Assembly: GCA_947258465.1 (NCBI GenBank)
Contig: CAMYIQ010000219.1
Location: 1 to 22,756 of the forward strand
Direction of reading: 5' to 3'
Source of the DNA: an uncultured Erythrobacter sp.
Lineage (GTDB): Bacteria; Pseudomonadota; Alphaproteobacteria; Sphingomonadales; Sphingomonadaceae
DNA length: 22,756 bases
The position numbers and the translations under genes are program-made. Below are positions 16,032-22,756 of this stretch, in pieces. Under the pieces are notes generated by a model. That model was not told where the DNA came from. It did not search any database and saw only the letters and a program-made list of their open reading frames with translations. Every line of letters starts with the position of its first letter. The first letter of the stretch is position 1.

Positions 16032-16451
16032 TTACGCTTCTTCCATGTCCTCGTCGTTCATGACGGGGCCGGAATCCTGGCCCTTGGCGTCTTCGTCGCG
16101 GTCGACCAGTTCGATGACAGCCATCTGGGCGGCGTCGCTGGCACGATAACCGGCCTTGATCACGCGGGTATAGCCGCCTTCACGGTCGGCATAGCGTTCG
16201 GCCAGCACGTCGAACAGCTTCTTGAGCTGCGTTTCGTCCTGCAGGCGGCTCATGGCGAGGCGACGATTCGACAGGCCGCCACGCTTGGCGAGCGTGATCA
16301 GCTTCTCGATGTACGGACGCATTTCCTTCGCCTTGGGCAGCGTGGTCATGATCTGCTCGTGCTTGATCAGCGCGGCAGCCATGTTGCGGAACATCGCGTT
16401 GCGGTGGCCGGTCTTGCGCTGAAGCTTACGGCCGGAAATCTTGTGACGCAT
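16032..16451 (-). CDS. rplQ: 50S ribosomal protein L17
   Basis: A 139-residue ribosomal protein that binds 23S rRNA near the exit tunnel. The N-terminus MRHKISGRKLQRKTGHRNAMFRNMAAALI is the classical L17 start, followed by the central KLITLAKRG and LFDVLAERYADREGGYTRV segments. The C-terminal 20 residues are acidic (DRDEDAKGQDSG…), an extension common in this lineage. It is the last gene of the alpha operon. GAAGGAAGAG lies upstream of the ATG. The 173-nt gap to rpoA is long for this operon and is occupied by repeats R6 and R7. Confidence 0.98.
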   Translation of the reverse strand: MRHKISGRKLQRKTGHRNAMFRNMAAALIKHEQIMTTLPKAKEMRPYIEKLITLAKRGGLSNRRLAMSRLQDETQLKKLFDVLAERYADREGGYTRVIKAGYRASDAAQMAVIELVDRDEDAKGQDSGPVMNDEDMEEA

Positions 16452-16537
16452 CGTATCTCTTCCTTCGTTCGATAGGGGCCCGTTCTAGGTAGCCCGTAGC
16501 CGGTGACCGTTGCTGGCCGTCACCTTCGCCCATTCAG

Positions 16538-16564
16538 GATCCCCCGCGCAGGCGGGGGTCGCAG
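16538..16564 (+). repeat. Palindromic repeat copy R6
   Basis: GATCCCCCGCGCAGGCGGGG followed by GTCGCAG: 7-bp perfect stem, GCAG loop, forward orientation. It pairs with R7 (reverse), and a separate short hairpin lies between them. It sits in the rpoA–rplQ intergenic gap, inside the transcribed operon. Confidence 0.85.
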
Positions 16565-16566
16565 AT

Positions 16567-16585
16567 CGCTGGCGTACTGCCAGCG
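16567..16585. other. Central hairpin between repeats R6 and R7
   Basis: CGCTGGC–GTACT–GCCAGCG, a perfect 7-bp stem with a 5-nt loop placed exactly between R6 and R7. The three hairpins together form a nested symmetric block of about 80 nt (16538–16616), comparable in layout to REP doublets (REPIN/BIME units). Confidence 0.75.
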
Positions 16586-16588
16586 GAA

Positions 16589-16616
16589 TGAGGTCCCCGC
16601 CTTCGCGGGGACTCAC
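16589..16616 (-). repeat. Palindromic repeat copy R7
   Basis: TGAGGTCCCCGCCTTCGCGG followed by GGACTCAC: reverse orientation, CTTC loop. It is almost the exact reverse complement of R1 (differences in the loop and outer bases). It ends 9 nt beyond the rpoA stop. Confidence 0.85.
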
Positions 16617-16624
16617 TGGATCGA

Positions 16625-17680
16625 TCAGCCGAGCAGCTCCTGTTCGAGCTTCTTGGCCATTTCCTCGATGTTCTCAGGCGGCCATCCGGGAATGTCCATG
16701 CCGAGGCGCAAGCCCATCGACGAGAGCACTTCCTTGATCTCGTTGAGGCTCTTGCGGCCGAAGTTCGGCGTGCGGAGCATTTCGGCCTCGGTCTTCTGGA
16801 CCAGGTCGCCGATATAGATGATGTTGTCGTTCTTGAGGCAGTTCGCCGAACGGACCGACAGTTCCAGCTCGTCGACCTTCTTGAGAAGGTAGCGGTTGAG
16901 CTGGTTGGTGTCGCTTTCCTGCGGCTCGGCGGCCTGGCCGATCATGGCCGTGGTCGGCTGCGGGATGCCGTCTTCGAAGTGGACGAACAGCGTCAACTGA
17001 TCCTGAAGGATGCGCGCGGCATAGGCCACGGCGTCTTCCGGAGTGACAGTGCCATCGGTTTCGACGGTCAGCGAGAGCTTGTCGTAGTCGAGCTCCTGAC
17101 CGACGCGGGCATTCTCGACCTTGTAGCTCACCTGACGGACCGGCGAATACAGACTGTCGACCGGGATGAGACCGATCGGCGCATCGGCCGGACGGTTCAT
17201 GACGGCCGGCCGATACCCCTTACCGGTGTCGGCGGTCAGCTCCATGTTGAGCGTGGCGCCTTCGTCGAGGTGGCAGATCACGAGATCCTTGTTCATGACC
17301 TCGATATCGCCCGAAACGGCGATGTCGCCGGCCTTCACTTCGCCCGGACCGGTGGCCGAAAGCTGCAGGCGCTTCATGCCTTCGCCTTCCATCTTCAACG
17401 CGATCTGCTTCACATTGAGGACGATGTCGGTCACGTCTTCACGCACGCCGGCGAGGCTGCTGAATTCGTGCAGCACGTTTTCGATCTTGATCGACGTGAT
17501 CGCAGCACCCTGGAGCGAGCTCAGGAGCACGCGGCGCAGAGCGTTGCCGAGCGTCAGGCCGAAGCCCCGCTCGAGCGGTTCGGCCACGAAGGTTGCCTTG
17601 CGGGCCTTGTCGCCGGATTCCTTGATATCAAGGACATTGGGTTTCTTGAGTTCCTGCCAGTTCTTAATGTTGACGGACAT
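16625..17680 (-). CDS. rpoA: DNA-directed RNA polymerase alpha subunit
   Basis: A 351-residue core polymerase subunit that nucleates assembly and contacts activators and UP elements. The N-terminal domain carries FVAEPLERGFGLTLGNALRRVLLSSLQGAAIT (about 31–62). After a linker rich in Gln/Glu/Ser (about 240–260), the C-terminal domain has LSVRSANCLKNDNIIYIGDLVQKTEAEMLRTPNFGRKSLNEIKEVL. The length is typical for alphaproteobacteria. Start at 17680 (MSVNIKNWQELKKPN). It lies between rpsK and rplQ, in the conserved alpha-operon order. Confidence 0.98.
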   Translation of the reverse strand: MSVNIKNWQELKKPNVLDIKESGDKARKATFVAEPLERGFGLTLGNALRRVLLSSLQGAAITSIKIENVLHEFSSLAGVREDVTDIVLNVKQIALKMEGEGMKRLQLSATGPGEVKAGDIAVSGDIEVMNKDLVICHLDEGATLNMELTADTGKGYRPAVMNRPADAPIGLIPVDSLYSPVRQVSYKVENARVGQELDYDKLSLTVETDGTVTPEDAVAYAARILQDQLTLFVHFEDGIPQPTTAMIGQAAEPQESDTNQLNRYLLKKVDELELSVRSANCLKNDNIIYIGDLVQKTEAEMLRTPNFGRKSLNEIKEVLSSMGLRLGMDIPGWPPENIEEMAKKLEQELLG

Positions 17681-17707
17681 AAAAATCCCCTGGTTCGGAT
17701 GCGGGCA

Positions 17708-17739
17708 GGACCGGCGCTCTTCGATAGAGCGTCCGGTCC
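17708..17739. other. 13-bp bulged hairpin in the rpsK–rpoA gap
   Basis: GGACCGGCGCTCT (17708–17720) pairs with AGAGCG-T-CCGGTCC (17726–17739) with one bulged T and a 5-nt loop. On the minus strand (direction of the operon) no T-run follows. It probably affects mRNA processing, stability or rpoA translation rather than ending transcription. Confidence 0.6.
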
Positions 17740-17752
17740 GTGAAAGGGTGTC

Positions 17753-17774
17753 GGCGGCCCGCTAGCGAGCCGCC
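17753..17774. other. Second hairpin in the rpsK–rpoA gap
   Basis: GGCGGC (17753–17758) and GCCGCC (17769–17774) pair around an inner self-complementary CGCTAGCG. It lies 13 nt after the rpsK stop and directly upstream, in operon direction, of the larger hairpin at 17708–17739. Confidence 0.5.
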
Positions 17775-17787
17775 AGGCAGGTACGGA

Positions 17788-18177
17788 TCAGACGCGACGA
17801 CGCTTGGAAGGACGGACCCCGTTATGCGGGATCGGCGTCACGTCACGGATCGAAGTGATGGTGAAGCCCACTGCAGCGAGACCGCGCAGTGCGCTCTCGC
17901 GGCCTGAGCCCGGACCCTTCACTTCGACTTCGAGAGTGCGCACGCCGTGTTCGGCAGCCTTGCGGCCTGCGTCGTCGGCGGCGACCTGGGCGGCATAGGG
18001 AGTCGACTTGCGGCTGCCCTTGAAGCCCATCATGCCCGCGCTGGACCAGCTTATCGCATTGCCCTGCGCGTCGGTGATGGTGATCATCGTGTTGTTGAAG
18101 CTGGCATTGATGTGCGCAACGCCGCTCGAAATGTTCTTTTTGTCGCGGCGCCTAACGCGGCCGGGTTCGCGTGCCAT
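17788..18177 (-). CDS. rpsK: 30S ribosomal protein S11
   Basis: A 129-residue small-subunit protein of the platform that helps select correct codon–anticodon pairing. Signature segments are GVAHINASFNNTMITITDAQGN (about 18–39), SWSSAGMMGFKGSRKSTPYAAQVAA and the C-terminal IRDVTPIPHNGVRPSKRRRV. The length is standard. It sits between rpsM and rpoA; the 56-nt gap from rpsM contains the ribosome binding site GGAAGATAC just before the ATG. Confidence 0.98.
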   Translation of the reverse strand: MAREPGRVRRRDKKNISSGVAHINASFNNTMITITDAQGNAISWSSAGMMGFKGSRKSTPYAAQVAADDAGRKAAEHGVRTLEVEVKGPGSGRESALRGLAAVGFTITSIRDVTPIPHNGVRPSKRRRV

Positions 18178-18233
18178 GGTGTATCTTCCTTACAGTCTAT
18201 CAAGAAGGGAAAAGCTTACAGTCGAGCCGAAGC

Positions 18234-18602
18234 TTACTTCTTCTTGCCGGCGATCGGCTTGGCCTTGCCCTTGCGGGTACGGGCGTTGGTGTGAGTGCGC
18301 TGTCCGCGAACGGGCAGGCCGGCACGGTGACGCAGGCCGCGATAGGAACGCAGGTCCATCAGACGCTTGATGTTCATCGCAGTGTCGCGGCGAAGGTCGC
18401 CCTCGACCATATGCTCTTCGTCGATCGTCTCACGAATGCGCAGGATTTCCTCGTCGGACAGATCCTGAACGCGCGCGGCGTGATCGATGCCAAGCTTGTC
18501 GGCGATCTCGACGGCCTTGGTACGGCCGATACCGTGAATGTAGGTGAGCGCGATGATAACGCGCTTGTTGGTGGGGATGTTTACCCCGGCAATACGAGCC
18601 AC
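18234..18602 (-). CDS. rpsM: 30S ribosomal protein S13
   Basis: A 122-residue head protein that contacts the P-site tRNA and the large subunit. It starts MARIAGVNIPTNKRVIIALTYIHGIG and ends with the basic tail RTHTNARTRKGKAKPIAGKKK, with GLRHRAGLPVRGQRT in between. The start codon is GTG at 18602, with GGAGAAG (18606–18612) upstream as ribosome binding site. It follows a 332-nt gap and a foreign-looking exported-protein gene rather than adk directly, so it may have its own promoter. Confidence 0.98.
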   Translation of the reverse strand: MARIAGVNIPTNKRVIIALTYIHGIGRTKAVEIADKLGIDHAARVQDLSDEEILRIRETIDEEHMVEGDLRRDTAMNIKRLMDLRSYRGLRHRAGLPVRGQRTHTNARTRKGKAKPIAGKKK

Positions 18603-18934
18603 TTACTTCTCCATGCTCCACAGGGGCCGATCTATCCGGCGTTCCCTATCTCATCGCTCAATTCATCCGCCGAATGCGGCAACCTGCCTAACGCAAAAAG
18701 CCCGGATGGCGTGCAAATGGCTGCCGCCTGCCGGACTCACCGCAATGTCGAATGAAACGCGCGCTTAGGAGGATTCGCTGGCCGCGTCAACCGCCCAACG
18801 CACGCAAGACAGCGAGACCGCCGATATGGGCGGCTCGCCGAATGATGCAACCCCTGTAGCGTTTCGCGCGGCTCGGGTCAAAACCTGCGCACCGCCCTTG
18901 CGATGGGAAGCGCGAGCGTCCCGTTCAGCGCCGG
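18603..18934. other. 332-nt gap between the SRPBCC-like gene and rpsM
   Basis: No credible gene is seen here. On the minus strand there are two −35-like hexamers, TTGACC (18881–18876) with TACAGG 17 nt later, and TTGACG (18790–18785) with TAAGCG 17 nt later; both −10 elements are poor. A CTTTTTG run at about 18696–18702 (minus strand) follows GGG but lacks a convincing stem. A promoter for the rpsM–rplQ genes is plausible in this stretch, but the sequence alone does not settle it. Confidence 0.4.
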
Positions 18935-19573
18935 TCACTCCGCCACTTGGAGCGCATCGATCTGCGCTTCGATGCTGGGTTCTTCTTCGGCTTCCGGGGC
19001 CGCCTGCGGATCCTGCGACCCTCCCAGGGGGCCCAGGTGATCGCGCAGGCCGGCAAGCTGCTGGCTCATCACGCCGTCGACAGCCTTGGCGATGGTCTCG
19101 ACGTCGTAGCGCATATATCCGCCCACGACATATTCCCAACGGATGCGCGTGCCGCCTTCGATTTCTTCGAGCGTCACGGTAAGCACGCCTGTCGCCGGTT
19201 CACCTTGCAACGGCCCCAGGCCGCCACGCATGCGCAGGTTTTTGAGCGGATAGGCCTGAACGACGGACATATGCAGAGCGCTGCCGTCAAGCGAAAATCC
19301 GTCTTCCCGATCCTCCCCCGGAACACGTTCGCAGAAGCAGCCGCCCGCCTGCGGCGTAAGCGTCATATTGGCGGCATCGCCCGACCATGTGTGGGCATCG
19401 TTCCACCAGTTGCCCGGCTTGATCAGCGCGAGCCAGGTTTCCAGCGGAGGCGCCGCCACTTCGGCAACGTCCTGCGTAACGAAGCCGTTGTCGCTCGTAT
19501 CGGCCACCTTCGCCGAAAGCGGGCCGGCAGCCACCATCGCGGCTATTGCAAAAACGGTGGCGGGACGACGCAT
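18935..19573 (-). CDS. Exported SRPBCC-like protein
   Basis: A 212-residue protein with a signal peptide (MRRPATVFAIAAMVAAGPLSAKV, about 1–22), then a domain resembling SRPBCC/polyketide-cyclase proteins: VAEVAAPPLETWLALIKPGNWWNDAHTWSGDAANMTL, a Cys pair CFC near 79–81, and the late strand TRIRWEYVVGGYMR. The last 35 residues are acidic and low in complexity. SRPBCC folds bind hydrophobic ligands; a ligand cannot be named. It sits between adk and rpsM on the operon strand, an uncommon place for an exported protein. ATG 19573 is preferred over an in-frame ATG at 19588 because GAGAGG lies just upstream of it and the signal peptide then begins with MRR. Confidence 0.7.
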   Translation of the reverse strand: MRRPATVFAIAAMVAAGPLSAKVADTSDNGFVTQDVAEVAAPPLETWLALIKPGNWWNDAHTWSGDAANMTLTPQAGGCFCERVPGEDREDGFSLDGSALHMSVVQAYPLKNLRMRGGLGPLQGEPATGVLTVTLEEIEGGTRIRWEYVVGGYMRYDVETIAKAVDGVMSQQLAGLRDHLGPLGGSQDPQAAPEAEEEPSIEAQIDALQVAE

Positions 19574-19638
19574 AAGACCTCTCTCCATTGACGGACAGAG
19601 GTCCTAGGCCAAGCTGGAACGCATTGAAAGTGGCAGGA

Positions 19639-20286
19639 TCAGCCCGCCAGGATCGCGTCGATCGCGTGGGTGACGTCCTCGATCGAGGCCATGCCATCGA
19701 CCCGTGTCACGATATTGCGGGCTTCGTAACCCGGCAGGATCGGCGCGGTCTTGCCACGATATTCCTGCATGCGGGTGCGCACGGTTTCCTCATTGTCGTC
19801 CGGGCGGTGCTTGAACTCGGTCGAGCCGCACTTGTCGCAGACGCCCTCTTGCTTGGGCTGCTTGAAGACATCGTGATAGCCCTCGCCGCATTCGGCGCAG
19901 GTAAACCGCCCGGTGATACGTTCGACCAGCGCATCTTCGTCGACCTCGAGTTCGATCACATGATCGAGCTGGCGGCCATGCCTGGCGAGGATATCGTCGA
20001 GCTGATCGGCCTGCGCCGCAGTGCGCGGATACCCGTCGAAGATCGCGCCCACTTCGGGACCCATGTCGGACAGCTTGGCATCGATCATCGCCGATACGAT
20101 CTCGTCCGAAACCAGGCCGCCCGAATCCATGATGTCGGCGACCTTGCGACCCAGATCGGTATCGGCCTTGCGCGTTTCGCGCAGCATGTCACCGGTCGAA
20201 AGCTGACGCATGCCATGGTGCTCGACCAATCGCTGCGCCTGTGTTCCCTTGCCGGCTCCCGGAGGGCCGAGGAGGATAATGTCCAT
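19639..20286 (-). CDS. adk: Adenylate kinase, zinc-type lid
   Basis: A 215-residue enzyme that interconverts 2 ADP and ATP + AMP in the cytoplasm. The P-loop GPPGAGKGT is at 7–15, the AMP-site FDGYPRT at 83–89 (most homologues have LDGFPRT), and the lid is of the four-cysteine kind: Cys130, Cys133, Cys150, Cys153. That Cys4 set normally binds a structural zinc. The gene lies 31 nt after secY, the usual partner in spc operons. The start MDIILLGPPG at 20286 puts the P-loop at the expected distance from the N-terminus. Confidence 0.97.
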   Translation of the reverse strand: MDIILLGPPGAGKGTQAQRLVEHHGMRQLSTGDMLRETRKADTDLGRKVADIMDSGGLVSDEIVSAMIDAKLSDMGPEVGAIFDGYPRTAAQADQLDDILARHGRQLDHVIELEVDEDALVERITGRFTCAECGEGYHDVFKQPKQEGVCDKCGSTEFKHRPDDNEETVRTRMQEYRGKTAPILPGYEARNIVTRVDGMASIEDVTHAIDAILAG

Positions 20287-20317
20287 AGCGTAAAGTCCCC
20301 TTCGCGCCTGCTGTGCC

Positions 20318-21682
20318 TTAACGCACGCGCCCCTTCAACTTCGCCTTTTTGATGAGATCGCCATACTGGTGTGCCAACAGATGCGATTGTATCTGGCTGA
20401 TCGTATCCACCGTCACGTTCACCACGATGAGCAGGCTGGTCCCGCCGAGAAATAGCGGTACGCCGGTCTGTGCGATCATATATTCAGGCACGACGCAGAC
20501 GATCGTCAGATAGATCGCGCCGATTACGGTGATACGTGTCAGCACGTAATCCAGATATTCCTCTGTGCGCCTGCCCGGACGGATGCCGGGAATGAAGCCG
20601 CCGTTCTTCTTGAGGTTCTCGGCAGTCTCTTCCGGGTTGAAGACGATCGCCGTGTAAAAGAAACAGAAGAAGATGATGCCCAGCGCATACAGCGCCATGT
20701 AGAGCGGCTGGCCATGCTGCAGATATTGCAGGATGGTTTGCAGCACTCCGCCCGCGGCAGTGTCAGTATCGACCGTATTCCCGGCGAACTGAGTGATCGT
20801 CAGCGGCAGCAACAGCAACGAACTGGCGAAAATCGGCGGGATAACGCCGGCAGTGTTGAGCTTGAGCGGCAGGTGCGAGCGATCCGCCTGCATCATGCCG
20901 CGCTGCGTCGCACGCTTGGGATACTGGATCAGAAGGCGGCGCTGCGCGCGCTCCATGAAGCAGATCACGAGGATCAGGATCACCACCATCGCGATAAGGC
21001 CGACGATGATGCCGGTCGCGATCGAGCCTTCCGAATAGCCCGAACCCAGGTTCGAGACGAAGGTCGGGAACTGGGCCACGATGCCAGCCATGATGATCAG
21101 CGAAACGCCATTGCCGATGCCCCGGCTGGTGATCTGTTCGCCAAGCCACAGCAAAAACATGGTACCGCCGACGAGACTGATGACCGCGCCAACGCGGAAC
21201 ATCACGCCGGGATCGACGACCGCCTGCATCCCGCTCTGCGCCCCGAAGCTTTCCAGCCCCGATGCCAGGAACCAGCCCTGGATCGCGCACAGGAACACCG
21301 TGCCATAACGCGTGTATTGATTGAGCTTTTGCCGCCCGACGGTGCCCTCTTTCTTGAGCGCGGCCAGGGTCGGATGGAGAGCCGCAGCCAATTGCACCAC
21401 GATCGAGGCGGTAATGTACGGCATGACGCCGAGCGCGATGAGGCTCATCCGCTCGAGACTGCCGCCCGAAAATGTGTTGAACATGTCCAGGATGCCGCCG
21501 CGCGTCTGATCGTACAGATCGCTCAGGATCAGCGGGTTCACGCCCGGGAGCGGAACGAAGCTCAGGAAGCGGAAGACGATCAGGGCACCGATAGTGAACC
21601 AGATGCGGTTCTTCAGCTCGGTGGCCTTGGAAAAGTTTGCGAGGCTCATATTGCTCGCGATATTGTCGGCGCGTGATGCCAT
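20318..21682 (-). CDS. secY: Protein translocase subunit SecY
   Basis: A 454-residue, ten-span inner-membrane channel that exports unfolded proteins with SecE, SecG and SecA. Landmarks are the first cytoplasmic segment SKATELKNRIWFTIGALIVFRFLSFVPLPGVNP, the plug-region FNTFSGGSLERMSLIALGVMPYITASIV, the QYPKRATQRGMMQADRSHLPLKLNTAGVIPPIFASS stretch, and the C5-loop IPGIRPGRRTEEYLDYVLTRIT containing the conserved Arg used by SecA. The start at 21682 has a weak ribosome binding site; an in-frame ATG at residue 12 (MSLANFSKATELKN) could be the true start. A 105-nt gap with a hairpin separates it from rplO. Confidence 0.98.
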   Translation of the reverse strand: MASRADNIASNMSLANFSKATELKNRIWFTIGALIVFRFLSFVPLPGVNPLILSDLYDQTRGGILDMFNTFSGGSLERMSLIALGVMPYITASIVVQLAAALHPTLAALKKEGTVGRQKLNQYTRYGTVFLCAIQGWFLASGLESFGAQSGMQAVVDPGVMFRVGAVISLVGGTMFLLWLGEQITSRGIGNGVSLIIMAGIVAQFPTFVSNLGSGYSEGSIATGIIVGLIAMVVILILVICFMERAQRRLLIQYPKRATQRGMMQADRSHLPLKLNTAGVIPPIFASSLLLLPLTITQFAGNTVDTDTAAGGVLQTILQYLQHGQPLYMALYALGIIFFCFFYTAIVFNPEETAENLKKNGGFIPGIRPGRRTEEYLDYVLTRITVIGAIYLTIVCVVPEYMIAQTGVPLFLGGTSLLIVVNVTVDTISQIQSHLLAHQYGDLIKKAKLKGRVR

Positions 21683-21745
21683 GGGAATCTGTTCAATCCT
21701 GAATTGGCGCCGGTCCCTCCCGGCACAGGAAGGCTAGATAGGAAG

Positions 21746-21776
21746 CGGGGAGCGGAATGTCGAACCCCGCTCCCCG
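21746..21776. other. 10-bp hairpin between rplO and secY
   Basis: CGGGGAGCGG (21746–21755) and CCGCTCCCCG (21767–21776) are perfect inverse copies with an 11-nt loop. It starts 12 nt after the rplO stop in operon direction. The T-run (AATTTT) is on the plus-strand side only, so in the minus-strand transcript it is not a standard terminator; a stabilising, attenuating or processing role is more likely. Confidence 0.6.
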
Positions 21777-21787
21777 AATTTTCCCGC

Positions 21788-22312
21788 TTACTTTGCCTTC
21801 GCAGCCTTGTTGGCTTCGGCGCGAGCAGCCTTCTTTTCGTGCTCGGGCTTGTCGGCGGCGATCACTTCGACCTTGCCGCCAGCCTTTTCGACCGCCTCGA
21901 CGGCGCCCTTCGAAGCACCGGCAACCTTGAAAGTAACCTTGGCCTTGATTTCGCCCTTGCCGAGGAGGCGAACGCCATCCTTGCCACCGCGTGCGAGACC
22001 GGCAGCCCGGAGCGTCTCATGGTCGAGCACGGCCTTGGCGTCGAGCTTTTCGGCGTCGATGAACTTCTGGACCATGCCGATGTTCACTTCGGCGTAGTCC
22101 TTGCCAAACGGGTTGTTGAAGCCGCGCTTCGGCAGGCGCATATGCAGCGGCATCTGGCCGCCTTCGAAGCCCTTGATGGCTACGCCCGAACGGCTCTTCT
22201 GACCCTTCTGGCCGCGGCCGCCGGTCTTACCCTTGCCCGAGCCGATGCCACGGCCGATGCGGGTACGGCTCTTGCGTGCGCCGGAATTGTCACGGATTTC
22301 ATTCAGTTTCAT
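21788..22312 (-). CDS. rplO: 50S ribosomal protein L15
   Basis: A 174-residue large-subunit protein with the Gly-rich N-terminus MKLNEIRDNSGARKSRTRIGRGIGSGKGKTGGRGQKGQKSR, then GFEGGQMPLHMRLPKRGFNNPF, and a Lys/Ala-rich tail of about 30 residues. The reading frame is open to 22426, but the true start is the ATG at 22312, where the family N-terminus begins. The ribosome binding site is weak (AGCGAG). The gap to rpmD (201 nt) is unusually long for the spc operon and holds a terminator-like hairpin. Confidence 0.97.
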   Translation of the reverse strand: MKLNEIRDNSGARKSRTRIGRGIGSGKGKTGGRGQKGQKSRSGVAIKGFEGGQMPLHMRLPKRGFNNPFGKDYAEVNIGMVQKFIDAEKLDAKAVLDHETLRAAGLARGGKDGVRLLGKGEIKAKVTFKVAGASKGAVEAVEKAGGKVEVIAADKPEHEKKAARAEANKAAKAK

Positions 22313-22448
22313 AGTGCACTCGCTTTCGCTTTCTAACGCCCCATAACGGGGTTCGCGCTGTTGGGAAGTGGGCGCCGATAATCGGTTTACCCAAGCTTGT
22401 CGACCCCGAATCCGGAGCGCTGGCAAACTCTCTGCTGATACAGCATCC

Positions 22449-22489
22449 GGAAAGAAAAGGCCGGGCTACGCTGCTGCGTGGCCCGGCCC
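22449..22489 (-). terminator. Terminator-like hairpin inside the spc operon (rpmD/rplO)
   Basis: On the minus strand, GGCCGGGC pairs perfectly with GCCCGGCC (outer 8 bp, 22488–22481 with 22466–22459). After one mismatch a further 4 bp close a 4-nt loop, and the stem is followed at once by TTTTCTTTCC. Stem, loop and T-rich tail meet the usual criteria of a rho-independent terminator in the direction of the operon. It lies 25 nt beyond the rpmD stop and about 137 nt before the rplO start. Confidence 0.75.
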
Positions 22490-22513
22490 TTGCTGTTCTA
22501 TGGCAGCGGTCGC

Positions 22514-22699
22514 TTAGTCGACCACGGTCACAAGATGCGGAACCTTGGCGATCGCGCCGCGCACCTCGGGGGTGTCCTGGCGCTCTACGACCTTGTGCAT
22601 CTTGTCGAGACCCAGGCCGACCAGGATTTTCTTCTGGCTTTCCGGGCGACGGATCGGCGAGCCGATCTGCTTGATCTTGATGGTTTTAGCTTTGGCCAT
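22514..22699 (-). CDS. rpmD: 50S ribosomal protein L30
   Basis: A 61-residue ribosomal protein with the L30 pattern IKIKQIGSPIRRPESQKKILVGLGLDKMHKVVERQDTPEVRGAIAKVPHLV. Normal length. It starts 5 nt after the rpsE stop, with GGAG in the last rpsE codons acting as ribosome binding site, consistent with tight coupling to rpsE. In operon direction it is followed by a terminator-like hairpin rather than immediately by rplO. Confidence 0.97.
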   Translation of the reverse strand: MAKAKTIKIKQIGSPIRRPESQKKILVGLGLDKMHKVVERQDTPEVRGAIAKVPHLVTVVD

Positions 22700-22704
22700 C
22701 TCGA

Positions 22705-22756
22705 TTACTCCGCGATTGCGGCGGCGTCGGCTTCAGCCTCCGCCTCCGAAGCGCCA
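22705..22756 (-). CDS. rpsE: 30S ribosomal protein S5, C-terminal end (partial)
   Basis: The last 16 codons, GASEAEAEADAAAIAE, end with TAA at 22705–22707, 5 nt before the rpmD start. The identification rests mainly on the conserved order rpsE–rpmD–rplO; an Ala/Glu-rich tail is seen on S5 of many alphaproteobacteria. The body of the gene lies beyond the window. Confidence 0.8.
   Translation of the reverse strand, partial: GASEAEAEADAAAIAE

Noticed and set aside
18694..18760. Intrinsic terminator after the SRPBCC-like gene
   Set aside because: A CTTTTTG run is preceded by GGG on the minus strand, but I could not form a convincing stem before it.

Overview
This is a GC-rich alphaproteobacterial chromosome segment. 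The gene order (sucD–sucA–sucB–lpdA on one side, rpsE–rpmD–rplO–secY–adk–rpsM–rpsK–rpoA–rplQ on the other), the protein sequences and the scattered CCCCGC(N4)GCGGGG palindromes suggest Sphingomonadales, probably Erythrobacteraceae. This placement is inferred from sequence style; no search was run. I found no tRNA, rRNA, CRISPR array, IS element or prophage.

Region 1 (1–6576, + strand) is a TCA-cycle cluster: the last codons of a gene that is probably sucD, then sucA (2-oxoglutarate dehydrogenase E1), sucB (E2) and lpdA (E3). Two non-metabolic genes interrupt it. One is a 94-residue GIY-YIG nuclease between sucD and sucA, enclosed by palindromic repeats. The other is a DUF1877/YfbM-like gene between sucB and lpdA.

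Region 2 (6596–8407, + strand) holds an NAD(P)-binding epimerase-like protein and, with no spacer, a short multi-pass membrane protein that reads like a degenerate SEDS (FtsW/RodA) protein.

Region 3 (8426–15879) is accessory. It has an M49-like zinc-peptidase lipoprotein (−), an amidase, a PepSY membrane protein and a TRIC-type channel (all +), two tandem paralogous exported proteins with a shared glycine/alanine hydrophobic segment (−), and a secreted beta-lactamase-fold serine hydrolase (−).

Region 4 (15914–22756, − strand) is the downstream half of the spc operon and the alpha operon, ending at an intrinsic terminator after rplQ. It carries an unusual exported SRPBCC-like gene between adk and rpsM, a terminator-like hairpin between rpmD and rplO, and further GC-rich hairpins between rplO/secY and rpsK/rpoA. 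The same palindromic repeats that surround the GIY-YIG gene occur around rplQ.

The strongest candidate for an under-described system is the link between the GIY-YIG gene and the palindromic repeats. The nuclease gene starts inside one repeat, is enclosed by an extended inverted repeat, and related repeat copies lie elsewhere in the same window. This resembles REP/RAYT systems, but with a GIY-YIG nuclease in place of a tyrosine transposase.
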